64,000 nt of DNA from contig WBMV01001023.1 in the NCBI GenBank assembly GCA_013396655.1, positions 24,218-88,217 of the forward strand, read 5' to 3'. The notes under the pieces are model-generated. The model was not told the origin of the DNA. It searched no databases and saw only the letters and a list, made by a program, of their open reading frames with translations. The stretch is from Campylorhamphus procurvoides (Eukaryota > Chordata > Aves > Passeriformes > Dendrocolaptidae). Below, in pieces: positions 49,706-63,996 of this stretch. Position numbers and translations under genes: made by a program. The stretch's first letter is position 1; every line of letters starts with the position of its first letter.

Positions 49706-52700
49706 TTTTCAAATTATCAAATTGGAAATAAAAGTCTTTTATGCTTTCCCTGGATTGCAGCTTCTTATACTTGAAAGAATGAAAAAGTGCTTCAAGGCAC
49801 ACCATTTTTATTTTTTGTTTACTTTAGTAATCCCTTCTGCAGGAACATTTAAAGGATGAGCTAGAAGTGTCAAAAAGTTTTATTATTCATCAGCAGCCTA
49901 TCCTTTTCATTAGCCATTATGCCTCATGTGCACTTGTTTGCTTCTAAGAAGCTCATTTTAAATGGCATGCCTTTGTTTTTGTTCATTATTTAAAATGAAA
50001 TAAGCACCCAGCGATCGTTAGAGCTAAGTTTTTCTTTTAATATTTTACCCTTTATCTTGTTCATAAGTACCAGCTTCTTCAGTGTCCTAGTGAGGCTGCT
50101 CATGGCTTTTCAGTCTATGTTTAATGCTGCACAGAGAGCAGTCAGACTAGGGGATAATAGACTGATTTCGACACTGCCTTACACCAGTCCTAGTAGAACT
50201 AATTAAATTTAGAGGTGAAACAGGCTGTCAGCAAGTCAGATTGTCGCAGTTGCCTTGGAAGAGTTGGAGGTAGTCTTTTCCATCAAATTGCTGCTATACC
50301 ACCCCAGTTCTAGGAGCAAGTTGATGCAAAACAGTAATGACTAAATCCACCATCTGAGAAGCCTGTAAGGGAGAAGAGTTTAAAGCAACTCAGACACAGC
50401 CACCTGGTTTGTATAGAAATTGTGGCCCACAGGACTGCACAGCAGCATCTGGGGACCGGAGCACCAGCCAGTGGTTCCAGGTTGGTGAATCCCCACTCTA
50501 AAAGTACACGTCCTCCATATCTCTCCCTCTCCCCTCCTCAAAACTCCTGAAATGAGCTTAAGGTCTACCAGATATCCTCCTCTCCTCATAAATCCACAAA
50601 GCTCTGGTTTGTCAAGAAGGGAGCACAGTCCTATGTTGCCTCTCTTTGTTGGACCAAAAAGGTCAGATGGGATGATGGCAGACAAACGTTACCCCTCCAG
50701 GAGTGACTCTTTGCACCTCAGGAAAGAAACAATGAACAGGCTGTTTTTCTGAACCCTTTCAGGCAGCTCAGCATTGGACTTTTTATGTCCCAAAATCTAC
50801 ATTTTCTGCTTTTCCTTCCCTTATTGTCATAGAAATGAAAAAGCATCAGTGAAATGTCTGTACGTGATGTTTCTGAGATGAGTTTCCAGCTCTTTCAGCA
50901 TCACTAAAGTATGTGTCTGGAAGTGTGGAGTTTTTTTTATTTTTCTTTATTATTTTATTTTTTTTAACTATTCTTTTTTTTTTTTTTACTTCCATTGAAC
51001 TGTGTTGCAGATTTGCAAATTTCTCTCAATGACATGAGTGTTCTTTCCTGAACATTTTGACTTGAAAAAATGCCTAATGAAGTAGTCTTCTGTGCCTGTA
51101 CCCTGCATCATAAACACACGTTCGCCCTAGAGGTAGCAATTCCCACTTGACATGCAAAACCCATCTGCAAGTAGTTCTTGCTTCTTTACTCACTGTCTAG
51201 AAGAGTCATTTCTCATTCCCCAGTGAAGCTTTAACCAGTAAAGGATCACAATGGCTCCATTTAAAATTTCCCTAAGCAGCAATAAAACATTATTAATCCC
51301 TGCCCCCTCTCTGGTCCCAGATCAACTAACAGCCATCATAAACACAGCAAAGTGGGCTATTTGTCTATGCTCCAGCTCGTGCAGGAATAATTTTCTGTTT
51401 GACTCTTCAATCACATCTGCATACTTTCAATCAGCTGCCTCTTGTATTCTCAACCCACACAAGTCAGTAAAAATTTCATCTCTTAAAAGCAAATATTGTA
51501 CCTTTCCAGTTACATATTCATTTAAAAAATAAATCAATAGAGTTTGCCACTGATAACCAGATTATGATTGCTTTTAAGATTCTAGTATCTTTCCCATGAG
51601 TTAATCTGACAGCACAACAAAATATGTCTATTTATTAGGAGGAACACTCGCATATTCAATTGGCCTGTTTTAAAAGAGGTTGTAAATGAGATTTAGGATT
51701 TTAAACAGCCTTGGTAAGTTTCCTTCCTCTTAATTTCCAGATGCTTGATTTTATTAGTCTTTCTTCTCTGAGAAGAGTTTTTAAAAATGTTTCCAGACTT
51801 TTATATTTGTACATACATGTGGGTAGGTACGTCCCTACTCATATGATGAAGTAAGAAACTTCTTTTTGTGCTTCTTTCATGGAAAGTCAAAGAAGGCAAG
51901 CCACTTTGCTCTCTGCACTGCTTATGTAAAGATGTTCCTCTCTCCATTGTTCCTGTTTCTTCTCTACAACCTTCATCCCCAACCCAAAAACAGGCAGTGA
52001 TCCCCACCTCAAAACACCTGTCCTAAAAGCAGGCAAAGAACATCTCTAAAATAATTGTATCATATAGGGCCGAAGCACTATTTATCTTGCAACATAGAGC
52101 TGTTGTGCTTCCACAGTAGAGGGAAAATGTTCTTTTCACTCTGTGGCTGGAACTGCGAATGCATGAAAAGCAAGACAGAAGACGCATGCAAATAAATTTT
52201 GAAAGTAACACTTTAAAAAACTCTTCATTGGATATTTCTGTTTAAGTCTGAACAGATTCACTGGGATTTTCGTCATTAAAGAAGAGTTAAGTCTGAAGTG
52301 CAGTATTCTCATGCTTTCATACTACAGCATTTCATTGAAGATGCTCAGGTGCTGACCTTATACCTGCAATTATCTCCAGCCATGGACATGAAGAGGCTGA
52401 GTGCATTTGCCATCCCACCAACACATGGCACGTGATCCCCCACAGTTCCTTGAGCTCCCTGGCAGGGACTAACAAACTGCTCCTATGCATGGGACAGCAT
52501 TCAGTGCTAGAAACCAAACTGAGTGCCAGACTCCTGCTTTCACCCGTTAACCTTGCTTTCATCTGTTAACCTTGCTGGGAAACCATAGTGCTTTAAATGC
52601 TTAAAGGTAGGAAAAATATATTGTAGAGAATCTGGTGGGTTTTCAATCTTTTCCTTTTCTTCCCCTCATTGTATTCAGTTTTCAGGAGAGCTGATATTAC

Positions 52701-55615
52701 TATAGGCACCTAATCAGAATGAGGTCAATCCCATTACAGACAGAGTAGTGTTTTAATGTCAGAAAAGAACAGAAAGCCACCCTTCTGGAAGGAGGAGTTT
52801 TGCTTGGCGTGAAAGACAACTTTAAGGCCAGAGACCTCAAAGTTAAGCCACTTACATCCAACTTCCTAGGTAGAATTGGGGCAGTCAGAGCACGCTCTCT
52901 GTTGGAGTTGTTACTAGCAGCATATGTTAAAGCATTCCCAGTGCTGCTCCCTGGCCCAAGTCAGCCCTGGTAAAGCTCAAGAAAAGACAAGGGCATTGCT
53001 GCTTCTGGCTCATCCCCATGTCACTGCTGAGAGCTGCACAGATTCTGGCCACACATGGCGTTCTTTTATACCCGTACTTTCTCAGAACTGATTTAATCAG
53101 AGGTGAAGGTTAAAGTTTCTTCAGTTTTAGAACTGCTTGTTTCAAGTAATTTGGTATCATTGTGGACTTGGCCCTGCAGTGGTTTCCAGCCACTAATCCA
53201 GCCCTTCTCAGGGGCTGTGCACATCGGGCTGGAGCATGTCCCACTGCTGCATGGCTGCAGGCCCTGCCCTTGCTGTGCCGTGGGCTGGGAGAGGCAGCTT
53301 CCTGATGTGGGATGTGCTAGTGAAAATGGACATGCGGCTCCATTAGCACCTTTCTTCCTGCAGCTTTCAACATTTGTTTCTCCTGCTGCAATCTGGCTGC
53401 TTAGCAGTGTTAGGTGCATCTCACCGCTACATAGCAAAGGCAAAGGCACACCCCCACTGTGACAGTTTTACTGTATATAAGTTTCCATAATGCTCAAATT
53501 ACACCAGATTGAGTTAAAAGCCTGATCTACAGAATGAATTGATGTAAAATACCATACCAACACCACAGAACAGGTATTCATTCATGTTGGGATGAATTTC
53601 ATTCCTATTCTTTTTTTGTTTTGCCAAAGAAAAGTTGACTCATGTTGTGAATCTGTAATTATATGTGAATTTTCATCTGCTCCAGGTCTTTCGTATCTCT
53701 AGTTCCTCAACTAAGTTTATAATTTTTGATAACACAATGTCTTCACAAGATAAGGCTGCATATCTGTGTTAAGCTAAATACCCATTTACAATTCAATAGC
53801 TGCCTACATAAATGTAAACAGTGTGCCCTGTCTCTAAGAAATTTCATATTTGTGTTATGCCAAAACAACATTTAAATGGAAATTGGAAAACAGATAAAAT
53901 ACATGTAACAGAATTTAAGATTAGTTTTATCTGATAAAATTCCATTAATTTACTGGACACAAAGGAAAAAAATAGCTTATCAAATCATACATATCAAATT
54001 CTACTTTAAAAACTGATTTATGAAGGGATACAATGAACTAAATGGATTGTTCCTGGTGAACAGGAACCCTAACTCCCCCCCTCGCCCACCAAAAAGTTTT
54101 GAGAGGTTTGTCTGAAGCTGGCAGAACAGCAGCATGGCTCAAGAAGATGCTGAGTTTAGAGGCATTACAGCATCAAGGGTACATACTCCCTATCCCTTTG
54201 TGAAAGGCGACACAGCCTGTCACTCAAAATAGGTAGCCCTGAATTGCCCAGTTGAAATGCAGCATTGTTTCTGCTGTGCAATTTTGGGCCCTAGTTCAGT
54301 TCTTTCCTTTTCACTTCTATGCTGCTCTAGACCACACCTCACCAATAGCAGTGCAATATCACCATTTGCTTACAAAATAATCATGGTTCCAGCCATTTCT
54401 CACAAACCCAGGCACAGCTCAGAGTTCAATAAAGGTGGTATCTGGTTGACGAAAATCAAAATTGCCCTGCGTGTATCTTAAAAGCAGTTATTGAAGTCCC
54501 TTAATCTGAAGGATTTTCTCGGAAGATTATTTATGGTCAAAATATAGGAACTTTCAACATTTCTGATCCCTGTGATTGCACTGGTTTATCCACTGTCAAG
54601 AACAAAATATTAAGAACAAAGTATCACTATAGCATCATGTGGTTTGATTTTTAGCTATGCTAGCATCTCTGTGTTTGCTTATGCACAAATAACAAAGATG
54701 TGCTCTGCAGTTTTGTATGAGGAACCCCACTGGCACCATATGTTTCTCAAGCTGTGGGAAAAAATTGTGACCTTCTTGTCCTCAGCCATACCACTGAGGG
54801 AGCTTCAGCTGAGACCTCTATCAGTCTTAAAGAGTCCTTTACTCTACAAAGCTAGGCAGATACTAATGTGGGTCCAGAGTAAATGACCCTTTCAAAAACC
54901 AACTAGTTGAAATGTCAAAATAAAGTCATTCAAGTTCCTGGTGATATTCAGGGATTTCCACAAGACTGGATGAAAATCACTGTTGTCTGACATACCCTGG
55001 TACTTGTACTCACATGCAGTCCAGACTCCTAGTAAAACATGAGAAGCAGAAACAGTTTTCAGTGGGGCTGGAGGTATCAGAGGGTTACCAGGTTGATAGC
55101 AAGTCAACTGCCAAAAATTTGTCTGTGAAGAAGCAAAACTCAGTTAAGCAAGACATTACCTGATAAGCATCGATTCCTCTTGGTGGCTCAAGAACAGTTT
55201 AGTGCATGCAGTCTCTTTGGAGGAGAAAGCACAAATCCTGACTCTTTTACTTGAACTGTAGGAATTATACAGTACATCCAGAAAAGCACTGATGATCATG
55301 GTACACTCTTGGACCAATAAGATATCAAAGCAAAGTACACCAGTAGGAAAAAAAACCCAAACTTGGCGACATGTTTTCTGTCCCCAAGAGTGAGACAGAA
55401 AGAGAATAGAAATAATGGAGACACAACATTAGTAATATTGATATAGTGAAATGGGTTTTCTTTTCAAAGAGCCTTAAGCAGAAGAGTTTTCTTAGAGACT
55501 GGGTGACCTGTATCTCCTGTATTGGAGCAGTAACTATTGGGAATGGAGGGAAGCAGAGCACTAAGGAAGGTCGCAGTTTAAAAATAGAAGGTAGCATGCA
55601 AATGAGACAAATGTA
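49706..55615. other. Unassigned AT-rich DNA
   Basis: No gene or transposon family recognised. It includes a T-rich low-complexity tract at about 50931-50990 and a 20-bp imperfect tandem pair near 52535-52575. Confidence 0.5.
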
Positions 55616-55619
55616 AAAT

Positions 55620-57030
55620 AGACTAACTCAGCAAATCATAAACAAATTGGCCTACAATGACAGAAAAAGTGAAAAGAAAGGCATTCCAATTGCCAGAAAT
55701 TGCAGCAAGAAGAAATTGCAGCAAGAAGCAAAAAGAATTCGGAATTTCTTATTTTAAAGAAGACAATATAATTGGTATTGCAGACACCTAGTGGGAGGAA
55801 TTGAATGTATAAAAAGTTAAAAGCATTGCCTTTAACCTGGTTAAGAGGAATAAAACAGGTGTAACATAAGTGGAAAAATTCCAGCATGTGCTATAGGGAC
55901 CATTGTTCACCTTAGGGACTTTAAACTACAGTTCAGGGAANTATGAATTGGTTTGCTTCTCCTTTTCTAGCTCTATCTGTTCATTTCTTCAAATTGCTAG
56001 TTGGTATTTCTCTGTTTTGTTTGGGGTTTCAGCAGAGAGTGGAGGGTTGGGTTTTTTTAAGCTTTCTGTAAATGTTCATACACTTTAATTTCATGTTAAA
56101 AAGTAATTGAAAAAAAAAGTTGGTTTTGTTCTCCACAAAGTTTCATTGTATACCTTTCCACTTGGAAGCCTTTCAAAGTCTAACCTGTTCCTGTTCTTTC
56201 TGAATCCTGTCAGGTAAAAATCATGGATTAATGACAGTACTGATGAAAAGGAGATAGTTCTTGTATTGTATATGAGGGTAGTTTAAGGTAACTTCTAAAA
56301 AGAAGGACCAGGCAAAAGAGAAGGGGCAAGAATTAATTATTTAAGAAAAGTTTTAGATGGTCAAAAGGCTACAGTCAAGGCAGGGAAGTTTTTTTGGGCA
56401 AACATTCCTGTTGAATAAATGCAGACCAAACAGAAGCTAGACAGACAGTAAAGAACAAAGGAAGAATAGGTAAAATTAGTATGTTGCCTAGCTCTGAGTA
56501 TGGGAAGGTGAAATAAGAGAAGTTAATACGTTACATAAAGATCCATGGCAGGCTAGGCAAAGAACAAAACAACTTCCATTTAAGTCTTTTCAGAAAAAAA
56601 AATACAGAAAGCAAGATGGGTACCTGTTTAATGAACACTTCTTTCTACCTCACTACTAACAGCCTTTATATAATCATTGACTGCTTTGTATCTAGAAAAA
56701 GGCAAGATGAGGTACTTGAAGTATTTTCCTGACAACAATGAAGTTATTCCCAAGCCAGCAGTAGCCATGAGGCTTATAGTGGATAAACACTTGAGACAGC
56801 AGGACCAGGTAACTTTTTCCCAAGTCATGAAGCCAGCTTTCTGAGGAGTGGTCTGCACAGTGGATTTTACATATAAAATAAATTTTAGGAGAGGCCAGAG
56901 AAAATATCTGATGCCTGGAAGAGTTGAAACAATGTCCACACTTCAGCAGGAGCAAACAGAATGACAGATGGTGGCTTAATTTGATGGCAATCTCAGGCAA
57001 AATAGTGGAAAATCAAATAATCAATTGTAG
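55620..57030 (+). mobile_element. Ancient CR1-like LINE, internal ORF2 fragment
   Basis: Near 55760 'ataattggtattgcagacac' followed by a stop and a Trp codon matches the CR1 endonuclease Ile-Ile-Gly-Ile-x-x-Thr block. Near 56940-57010 the Gln-Gly-x-Asn-like to 'ggcaaaatagtggaaaatca' wording fits the CR1 RT segment ending in a Gly-Lys-Ile-x-Glu block. It is heavily decayed, without open frames. A single N at 55941 interrupts it. It would be a much older layer than the young CR1s at the left of the window. Confidence 0.5.
55696..55727. repeat. 16-bp tandem duplication
   Basis: Two adjacent copies of 'gaaattgcagcaagaa'. Confidence 0.9.
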
Positions 57031-58160
57031 GAGATTCAGCCGACAGAAAATGAGCCATCTTGCATCTGCCATGGCAACACATCTGTCACTGCTGCTCTTT
57101 ATTCTGCCCAAATATTTAGTGAAGGTTTTTTTCTCTTCAGACAAGAAGTAAAGTTAGTCTCAAAGGTTAAGGTCATTGTGGCTTTACCCCCAGCTTTCTC
57201 TATTCTCTGTGCTCCTTGCCCTCCTTCTTTTCTTTTCCAGAGTCTATGCTCTTTAGTTGTAGCTGGAGAAATAGCTGATCCATTGAATCTGGAAAACAAG
57301 TTTTGCCAGACACTGAGTTTAATTATTGAGTGACAGAAGGTAAAGGACTGAAGTCTTGAGTGGCGGTAGGAAAATGTACTTGGCTGTTTTTTACAGTCAC
57401 AATTGAAAGATGAGCACTCTAAAATACCTTCAAAGTGCATGAAGTGGCTAGTATGTTGGAATGTTTTTTATAAGATAATAGAGAAAAATATTGCCTTAAA
57501 TCTGAAAAATCATTAGCAGCTACAGTTTGTAGAGCTCAAGTGAGAACAATGGCTTGCTCATAAACTGAACAATGAGATAAAACATGAAACAAACTGAATG
57601 TGAATTACACAGAAATTTTGCACAGTAGCAGCAGAAGACTGTAAACAAGGTCCAGTGTGTTCGAGAAAACAGCAGAGAGCAGATATGCACAGCAGAATTC
57701 TTGCTGAGGTAAACCCCAATCTGAGAAAATTCAATCATAGAAGAAGAAGAAACATTCATTTGACCTAAAAAATACAGACTGTATCAACCTTGCCTATGCA
57801 GTGTGAGCTCTGTTGCAGCTGGGGATCCAGCTGACTTTTAAAGGCTGATCACACTCATGCACAGAAAGAAGGGAGAGCATGCTGAATAGTTAGAAGAGTG
57901 TGTATGTATATATATGTATGTATATATATATATATATATGTAAAAAGAATGACTGTTCACAGTGCTTGATAAAACATCTTGAGTTAGTTGCTTAGCCTTG
58001 GAGAGAGAACTGTTTCTTAAAATGGGAAGTTTTGAGATAGAAAAAAGTATGACATGAGTGTGTCACAGCATGAGTCAAACATTGAGTGGAAAATGGGCTA
58101 GCAAGGGTTTCAAACTATAAGCTTGGTTTAAAAACCAGAGTGAATAAATAGAAAAAAGTC
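57031..58160. other. Unassigned DNA
   Basis: No gene recognised. It contains the TA-rich microsatellite listed next. Confidence 0.5.
57901..57941. repeat. (TA)n/(TATG)n microsatellite
   Basis: Alternating TA tract with interspersed TATG units. Confidence 0.93.
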
Positions 58161-58164
58161 TTAC

Positions 58165-58795
58165 ATGGATAGGACTGGAAGAGACTGCATGGCTTATCAA
58201 ATTAGACATATCACAATTTAACCAAACAGTCATGGCACAAAGATGTCCCTGGGCTCTTTTCTAAAGAGCTTTGGTAACACAGCCTGGAAGGGATGGCTGG
58301 AAGTACCCAGTGGAACCACCAGCTCAAAACAGCAGCGGCAAGAAGGTCAGAGCATGTGGCTCAGAACTTTCTTTAGCCCTATCTTTAAAAGCTGCAAGAA
58401 CAGAGACTCCACTGCCTCTCTTGGCAATCTGTTCCATGCTGGACTGCCTAGACAAGGAAAAAAGATTTCTCTTTATAGATAATGTGGACTTCTCCTGTTT
58501 CAGCTTAGACCCACACTCTATCATCCTGCTTCCTTTTATTGTTGTGGAAAGTGTGGCTCCATCCTCGCAGTGACCTGCCTGTAGACAGAATGCTGCTCTG
58601 AGGTGTCTTCCCTTCTCCAGTCAGAAGCAGTCCCATCTGTCTGGCTCCCCTTGCAGGACAGGTGCTCCAGCCCCTGGTTATCCTGCTGGCCCTCTGCCAG
58701 CCTCACTTCATCAAACTCTTTTCAGGTTTTGTTATTTCATACAAGGCACCAAGGTGCTCCCTCTAATTTCCAAGCAGAAATTAGTAGTTTAAAAT
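58165..58795 (-). mobile_element. Old CR1 LINE, 3' end
   Basis: Read on the minus strand, the order is the ORF2 end ('ctggagcacctgtcc', 'ggccagcaggataacc') followed by a 3' UTR ending near 58165 in a block resembling the CR1 terminal 'ggaagagact' motif. It is strongly diverged and non-coding. Confidence 0.65.
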
Positions 58796-61514
58796 AAACT
58801 ACTGTTGATCTGAGGGTATTAGGATTGAGGCATTGTGTTCTTTGCTTATATTAACCTGCAACAGCTGCATTTGTCAAGCATTATCAGTAAGGGGGTCAGC
58901 ATTCTCATTCTGGGATGCTGACAATTGTTGGTCTTGGTATCTTGCAAAAGACTCTTTTAGTAATGAAAAAGGTTGGGCTACTACTGATTAGGGATTGTGG
59001 AAATTTTGTCTGTATTTGATTCTCATTACATCCTCTGGAGCAGGATATAAACTCTTCAGACTTTCACAGAGGAATGAGTAGGATTTGTTTTCAAATTTGG
59101 GAAACTGATGAGTTAACCTGGGTCAAGGACTGCTGGGAAGACAAAAAATCCCAACAAAACAAAACAAAAAGAACCAAAACTAGCCAGCAACAACAGCAAC
59201 CAAACCCCACCCTATCTGTGAATATTCACTGAAGATTGTACAATAACTTACCTGTTCCCAATGGAGTCTCTTTGTATTTGTTTCTGTGAATTTTCTGTTC
59301 AATTAATTTACTTTATGATCTGACATGGAAAGCACTAATGTTAAGTTGCCTGGAGTTCATAAACCTTTGGCAACTATGCTTAAATGCCATGCAACATATG
59401 TGTTAAATTAAAACAGCTCAAGATAATTATTTTTGAAGACTAACTACCCTTCAATGCAGTTATTTAGAAAATATTTTTAATAGTAGGTATAGGACTTTAA
59501 TAAATAGGAATTTAATAGTAGACAGTAAATCAACTATAACTGCATTTCTGGACACCAGAAAGAGAAAATATTTTTGTTCAGATAGTATGTCATCTTCTCC
59601 AAGTCGCATATGTAAATCTCTCACTCTGAAATGTCAATTTCCTCCTTCACTTCTGTTTTTATACTAAAGCCAAAACACTGGGCCCAACATAAGCTGATTC
59701 TTAAAAATTTGCTTCAGATTGAAATCATTATTAATTGTCACCATCTTTTATTTCTGAAGTGTTGGAAACAACAGAAACATTACAATAGAGATGTTAAGTT
59801 CCCAGAATACATTTTCTTAAATGGGAATCAGATTCATCTGGAATGAATAAACCTATGATAGAGGCAGTGCACATTGTGCTCAGAGAAAGCAGTTCTCTTT
59901 CACTTTGAAAGGAGCTTTATGGACTAATTACACAGTAATAATCAGAACATGCTGATCCCAGGGATTAATGACCAGAAGGGTGTGATTGTGTCTGTGCACA
60001 CCTTGACCCAGCAATCCTGTAGTTATTCATCCTCAGGAAATTGCATTATTCTTATTGACATATTAAACTGCATATGAGAACACAGCCTGCAGGTGTATGA
60101 ACAGCTTAATTTTACTGGCTACTGTAGAAATAGCTGCGTGTAGAGCAAAGGGAATGAATGTCATCTATGTCAAATTAATTGGGAAAAATACCCGAACATT
60201 CTAGTTGCTTGATAATCACAACAGATTTTTCAGTAATAATGTGACTGATTTCATTTCACACCACTGTACTTATTACCAGTACCAATGTTCTCACATTGCC
60301 ACAACTTGCCTATTTTTTTTTAATAGCAGTGGTATACATGAAATCTGAAAACTTTGGTGCTTACTGATCTCAAAATAGTAATGGCAGTCATTCCCAAAAT
60401 TGCAAAAAGTTTGAAGAAAGAGAGGGAAAGAAAGGAAGGAGTTGATTTTTTTCCCTGCTGCCAGCGTTTCCCATTAATTGACAGCAGTGAGAATGACGAC
60501 CCCAAAGTTCCTGGAGAGCTGTGGAATAGCAAGTCCTTGCAGCCAACAGCCTCTTTCCTGAGAGAGACAAACATTAGGAAAGACCACAGCCTCTTTCTTG
60601 CTGAATATGTTCTTCTTTCAACATGATTTTCCACAACATAAAATAAAATAGACCTTTTTGTTAAGCCTCAGCTAGACCAAGTAATTTCTTACAAACATGC
60701 TTTACCAAGACAGAATAAAGGAACCGAACACCTCCCCAGACTTCAGATACATTGCTAGTTCTACCACACAAAAAACTAGAATTAATGGCCTGTTTTCTGA
60801 CAAGCAGCTTTAGGGTGTGGTTTCTTCAGCTCTGTAACTTTCCAGGAAAACACAAGTGTGACATGTGCTGTGGACTTGAGCCATTTTGTAGAAACAACAG
60901 TGTTATAATTTAAGCAAGAAACAGTATCAAAGGATCCAACATGTCTGCTAAAGCAAGGCAGGCTGAGTGAAAGACAAGGGGGAAAGCTGCTACTCTCTAA
61001 CCCAGTCTAGAAATATGAGAATGAACAATTTTATGGTGAGTTTCACCCAAAGTGCTCCAAAACCTTTAATTAACCGTATCTTGAGTTCTTTATTTATCCA
61101 CCATTTGTAATTTTAGGAAACAATCTTTGATATTCTTGCATTAAGTTCAGTTTTATCTGAGTAGGATCATAGATTCAAAAACAAATAGTATTTTTCTCAT
61201 CATCATGTTATCTGGGTTCCTGAAAATCATCCATTGACATAATTTAATTTCATCTGGATAAAAGTCCAAAGCAGTATTTCAAGCCATCATTTTACAAATG
61301 ATGCAGCAAGCTCCAGAAAGATTTTAAAAATGGAGAGGAGGAGCCTAGACATAAAGCCCGGGAACAATGCCTTTATCACAAGATCTGTTTCTTGTTTGCC
61401 TGGCCCATTTTCTTGCCCTACTGAGGGTGTGAATATATATATATATATATATATGAGGTGTTTTGTTTTCCAGGGGTTTTGATGTTTTCTGGGGGTTTTT
61501 TTGGATATGCTTTA
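58796..61514. other. Unassigned DNA
   Basis: No exon or RNA gene supported. Open frames on both strands at 60320-60634 overlap each other and have no domain. Confidence 0.5.
61433..61454. repeat. (AT)n microsatellite
   Basis: Pure AT dinucleotide run of 22 bases. Confidence 0.95.
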
Positions 61515-61595
61515 GAATTGTAAGATGGTTTGGGGTTGGAAGGGAGCTTAGAGATCATGTAGTTCCAACCCCTCTACCATGGTATTGGCTGTAGT
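61515..61595 (-). mobile_element. CR1 3'-terminal fragment
   Basis: The run 'atggtttggggttggaaggg' then 'gagatcatgtagttccaacc' and 'taccatggtattggc' is the reverse complement of a CR1 3' end. Only about 80 bases remain. Confidence 0.75.
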
Positions 61596-63594
61596 ACCAA
61601 TCCCTGGTCTTAAGGAAGAATGTGCTATACAATTCAGAGTCAGACTCATGCTCAGCCCACTCTCCCCTTCTCCTTACTGAAGATGCCCTGTGCATCTCCA
61701 GGAACCAAGGACCTGTCCCAGAAGTGTTATCTTCCCTGAAGCATGGAGCTTTCTGAATGACAGAGAAGTCCCTAGAGCAGAGAGATTACTATTGCTCTGG
61801 CAGTGACTTTGCTGATGATGAAGAAGATTTTAACTGTGTTCCAAAACTGAGAAGGATGAAGCATAGTTAGCAAGGGCACAGATGTGAACTGCTCACATTG
61901 GCCATCATTTTTTTTTTAGTCATCTTAGCTGTATGATGCATAATCATAGGCTTCTCATAGTGTTCCTATTAAGACAGATGAAAAAGGAGTTCTGAGAGTC
62001 CATACTAAATCTGACAGGAGTATGAATCAGAAAAGAAAAAAAAAAGAAAGTTTCTGGACTACCTGAGAACTTTCTGACCAAAACACAAAACATGAACACT
62101 ATATGCTATACTCTACTTTGTTAGCCTGCTTTGAGGTGCTCAAAATACTGTGCAGACTGAAAGGGGAAGCTGGATCTTACAGTGATTCCTAATACTGGTA
62201 CAAAACTATTAATGCTCATGTATGTGTTGTCTGGGTAAAACCTCCATCAGTTGCTCTCTGCCCTTCAGTTTAGATTTTCCAAGCTCTGGGTTTCTTCAAA
62301 AAGGAAAGTAAGGAAACTCATTTGTATTTTCTACAGAAGTATGGCACAAAAGCCTCGTTTCACAAGTTCCCTGAGAATGCACAAGGGAAGGGAGGGAACA
62401 AATGGGGAGAAAGAGAGCCTGGGTGATGCACTATTATACAGACCTACATAGTCAGAAGTGTCTGCCTAACCAGGATCCTAAAAGTTTTACCTCTGTGCAT
62501 GGAGGTTCACAAGTCCTCATATAACACTGTTTGGTGTCAAAGTTATCCTTGATATTACAGGTTTCCAGACGGCGGGTCAGGCACAGCTATCCACAGAGGT
62601 CTGGGTACTCTTGGTCTCCCAGGCCACATGGCCCCCATGCTATGGACAGACAGAGATTCAACAGATCAGTCCTCTGCATTTGTGTCAGAGAGGGCAGATA
62701 TAAGTTCCAGTAAGGCCATTTATTGGGGTTTGTTTTTTCTAAGCAAAAATCATTCCAATTTTGACTTAGAAACAAGAAGAGAACCCCTGAAAGTATGACT
62801 GACAGGGTGGACTAATCATCTGTGTGCCAAACACAGCTGTTAGGGTAGTTCCAATTTTCCTGATACAGTTGTGCCTGGGAGAGGGATTACTTACGTACCT
62901 GTTGCAATGGCAACACAGAAAGACATCAAGAGTTTTCAGCTGTGCTTTCTTTGAAGCAGAATGAGTTTTCTGCAGGGATGCTGATCTCTGATGGATTTTC
63001 CTACCTACTTTTAATATACTTTTCACAAAACAATGAAGAAATATTAGCCATTGAAAAAATGCAGCTGGGGTTGATCTGACATAGTCAGACTTTGTAATAT
63101 TTCATCAGTGTATCAACATGCTAATCTCTATGGTAGTGAATTTTCTTCTCTGTTGTTTGAAAATGCTCAGATGATGTTTTTTTCTGCAATGTAATGTCTC
63201 AAGACTTTCAAGAAAAAGGTCAGTTATCTGAAATGTCCTTTGCTAGGTGATAGATCTGCTTCTGAGTTTTAATCCTCAGCCAAAATTAAGGAGCAAACTT
63301 CTGATTGCAGCCAGATACTCTTAGCATAATACACAAATTACATAATTTTGAAATTACTATGTATTTTTATTAAAAATGTGTAGGGCTGCTCAGAGCCGTG
63401 GAGCTCAGAAGGTGAATAAGGACTCATTTTGCACCTGCTGAAATATGACTATCAGTAAAGACAAGTCATCTCTATCATAGACTAAGAGCAACAAGAATGG
63501 ATGGTAGACATCTCCACCTTAGAGATATGAAGACACAAAGTCTGGCAGGTGAGTATGCTGACAGCTGGAACAGAGCACCAAGAGACAATGATGT
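61596..63594. other. Unassigned DNA
   Basis: No gene or repeat family recognised. Confidence 0.5.
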
Positions 63595-63755
63595 TCAGTT
63601 GTCACTTGGTCTCTCTAAATCAAGACTGGGTATTTTTCTGGGAGATAAATTATACGGAGATCAGTGGGCGAGGGTGAAGGTTTATAGCATGTGGCATATG
63701 GGTCAGACTAGATAACTGGAGCCATCTTCCAGTCTTAATATCCATTAGTCCACCA
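63595..63755 (+). mobile_element. Ancient amniote CR1 3' end
   Basis: 'ctctaaatcaagactgggta', 'tttttctgggagata' and 'gggtcagactagataactgg' followed by 'cttccagtcttaatatc' reproduce the order of the 3' ends of old CR1 families shared with turtles and crocodilians. It is deeply diverged and contributes no coding sequence. Confidence 0.7.
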
Positions 63756-63975
63756 ACCAGAGTAGTGACTGAAAGATGGTGCATTCAGTGACAACCACAG
63801 GAAGGAACCAAGGTAGGCAGGGGATGTAAACTCCTGACCTTCCAGGGCAAATCACTGCCCCCTAAATAAATAAAGCCACAACATATTATATAGGAAGGTA
63901 CACAGGATGCTGATTTCAATCCTATGTGGTGAGGCTTTTTTCCTTAAGAAACTCTCTCTTTCTCTCCATGCTTTT

Positions 63976-63996
63976 TGTTTGTTTGTTTGTTTGTTT
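63976..63996. repeat. (GTTT)n microsatellite
   Basis: Five tandem GTTT units at the right end of the window. Confidence 0.92.

Noticed and set aside
60320..60634. Overlapping open frames on both strands (90 and 104 codons)
   Set aside because: Neither shows domains, splice borders or biased composition.
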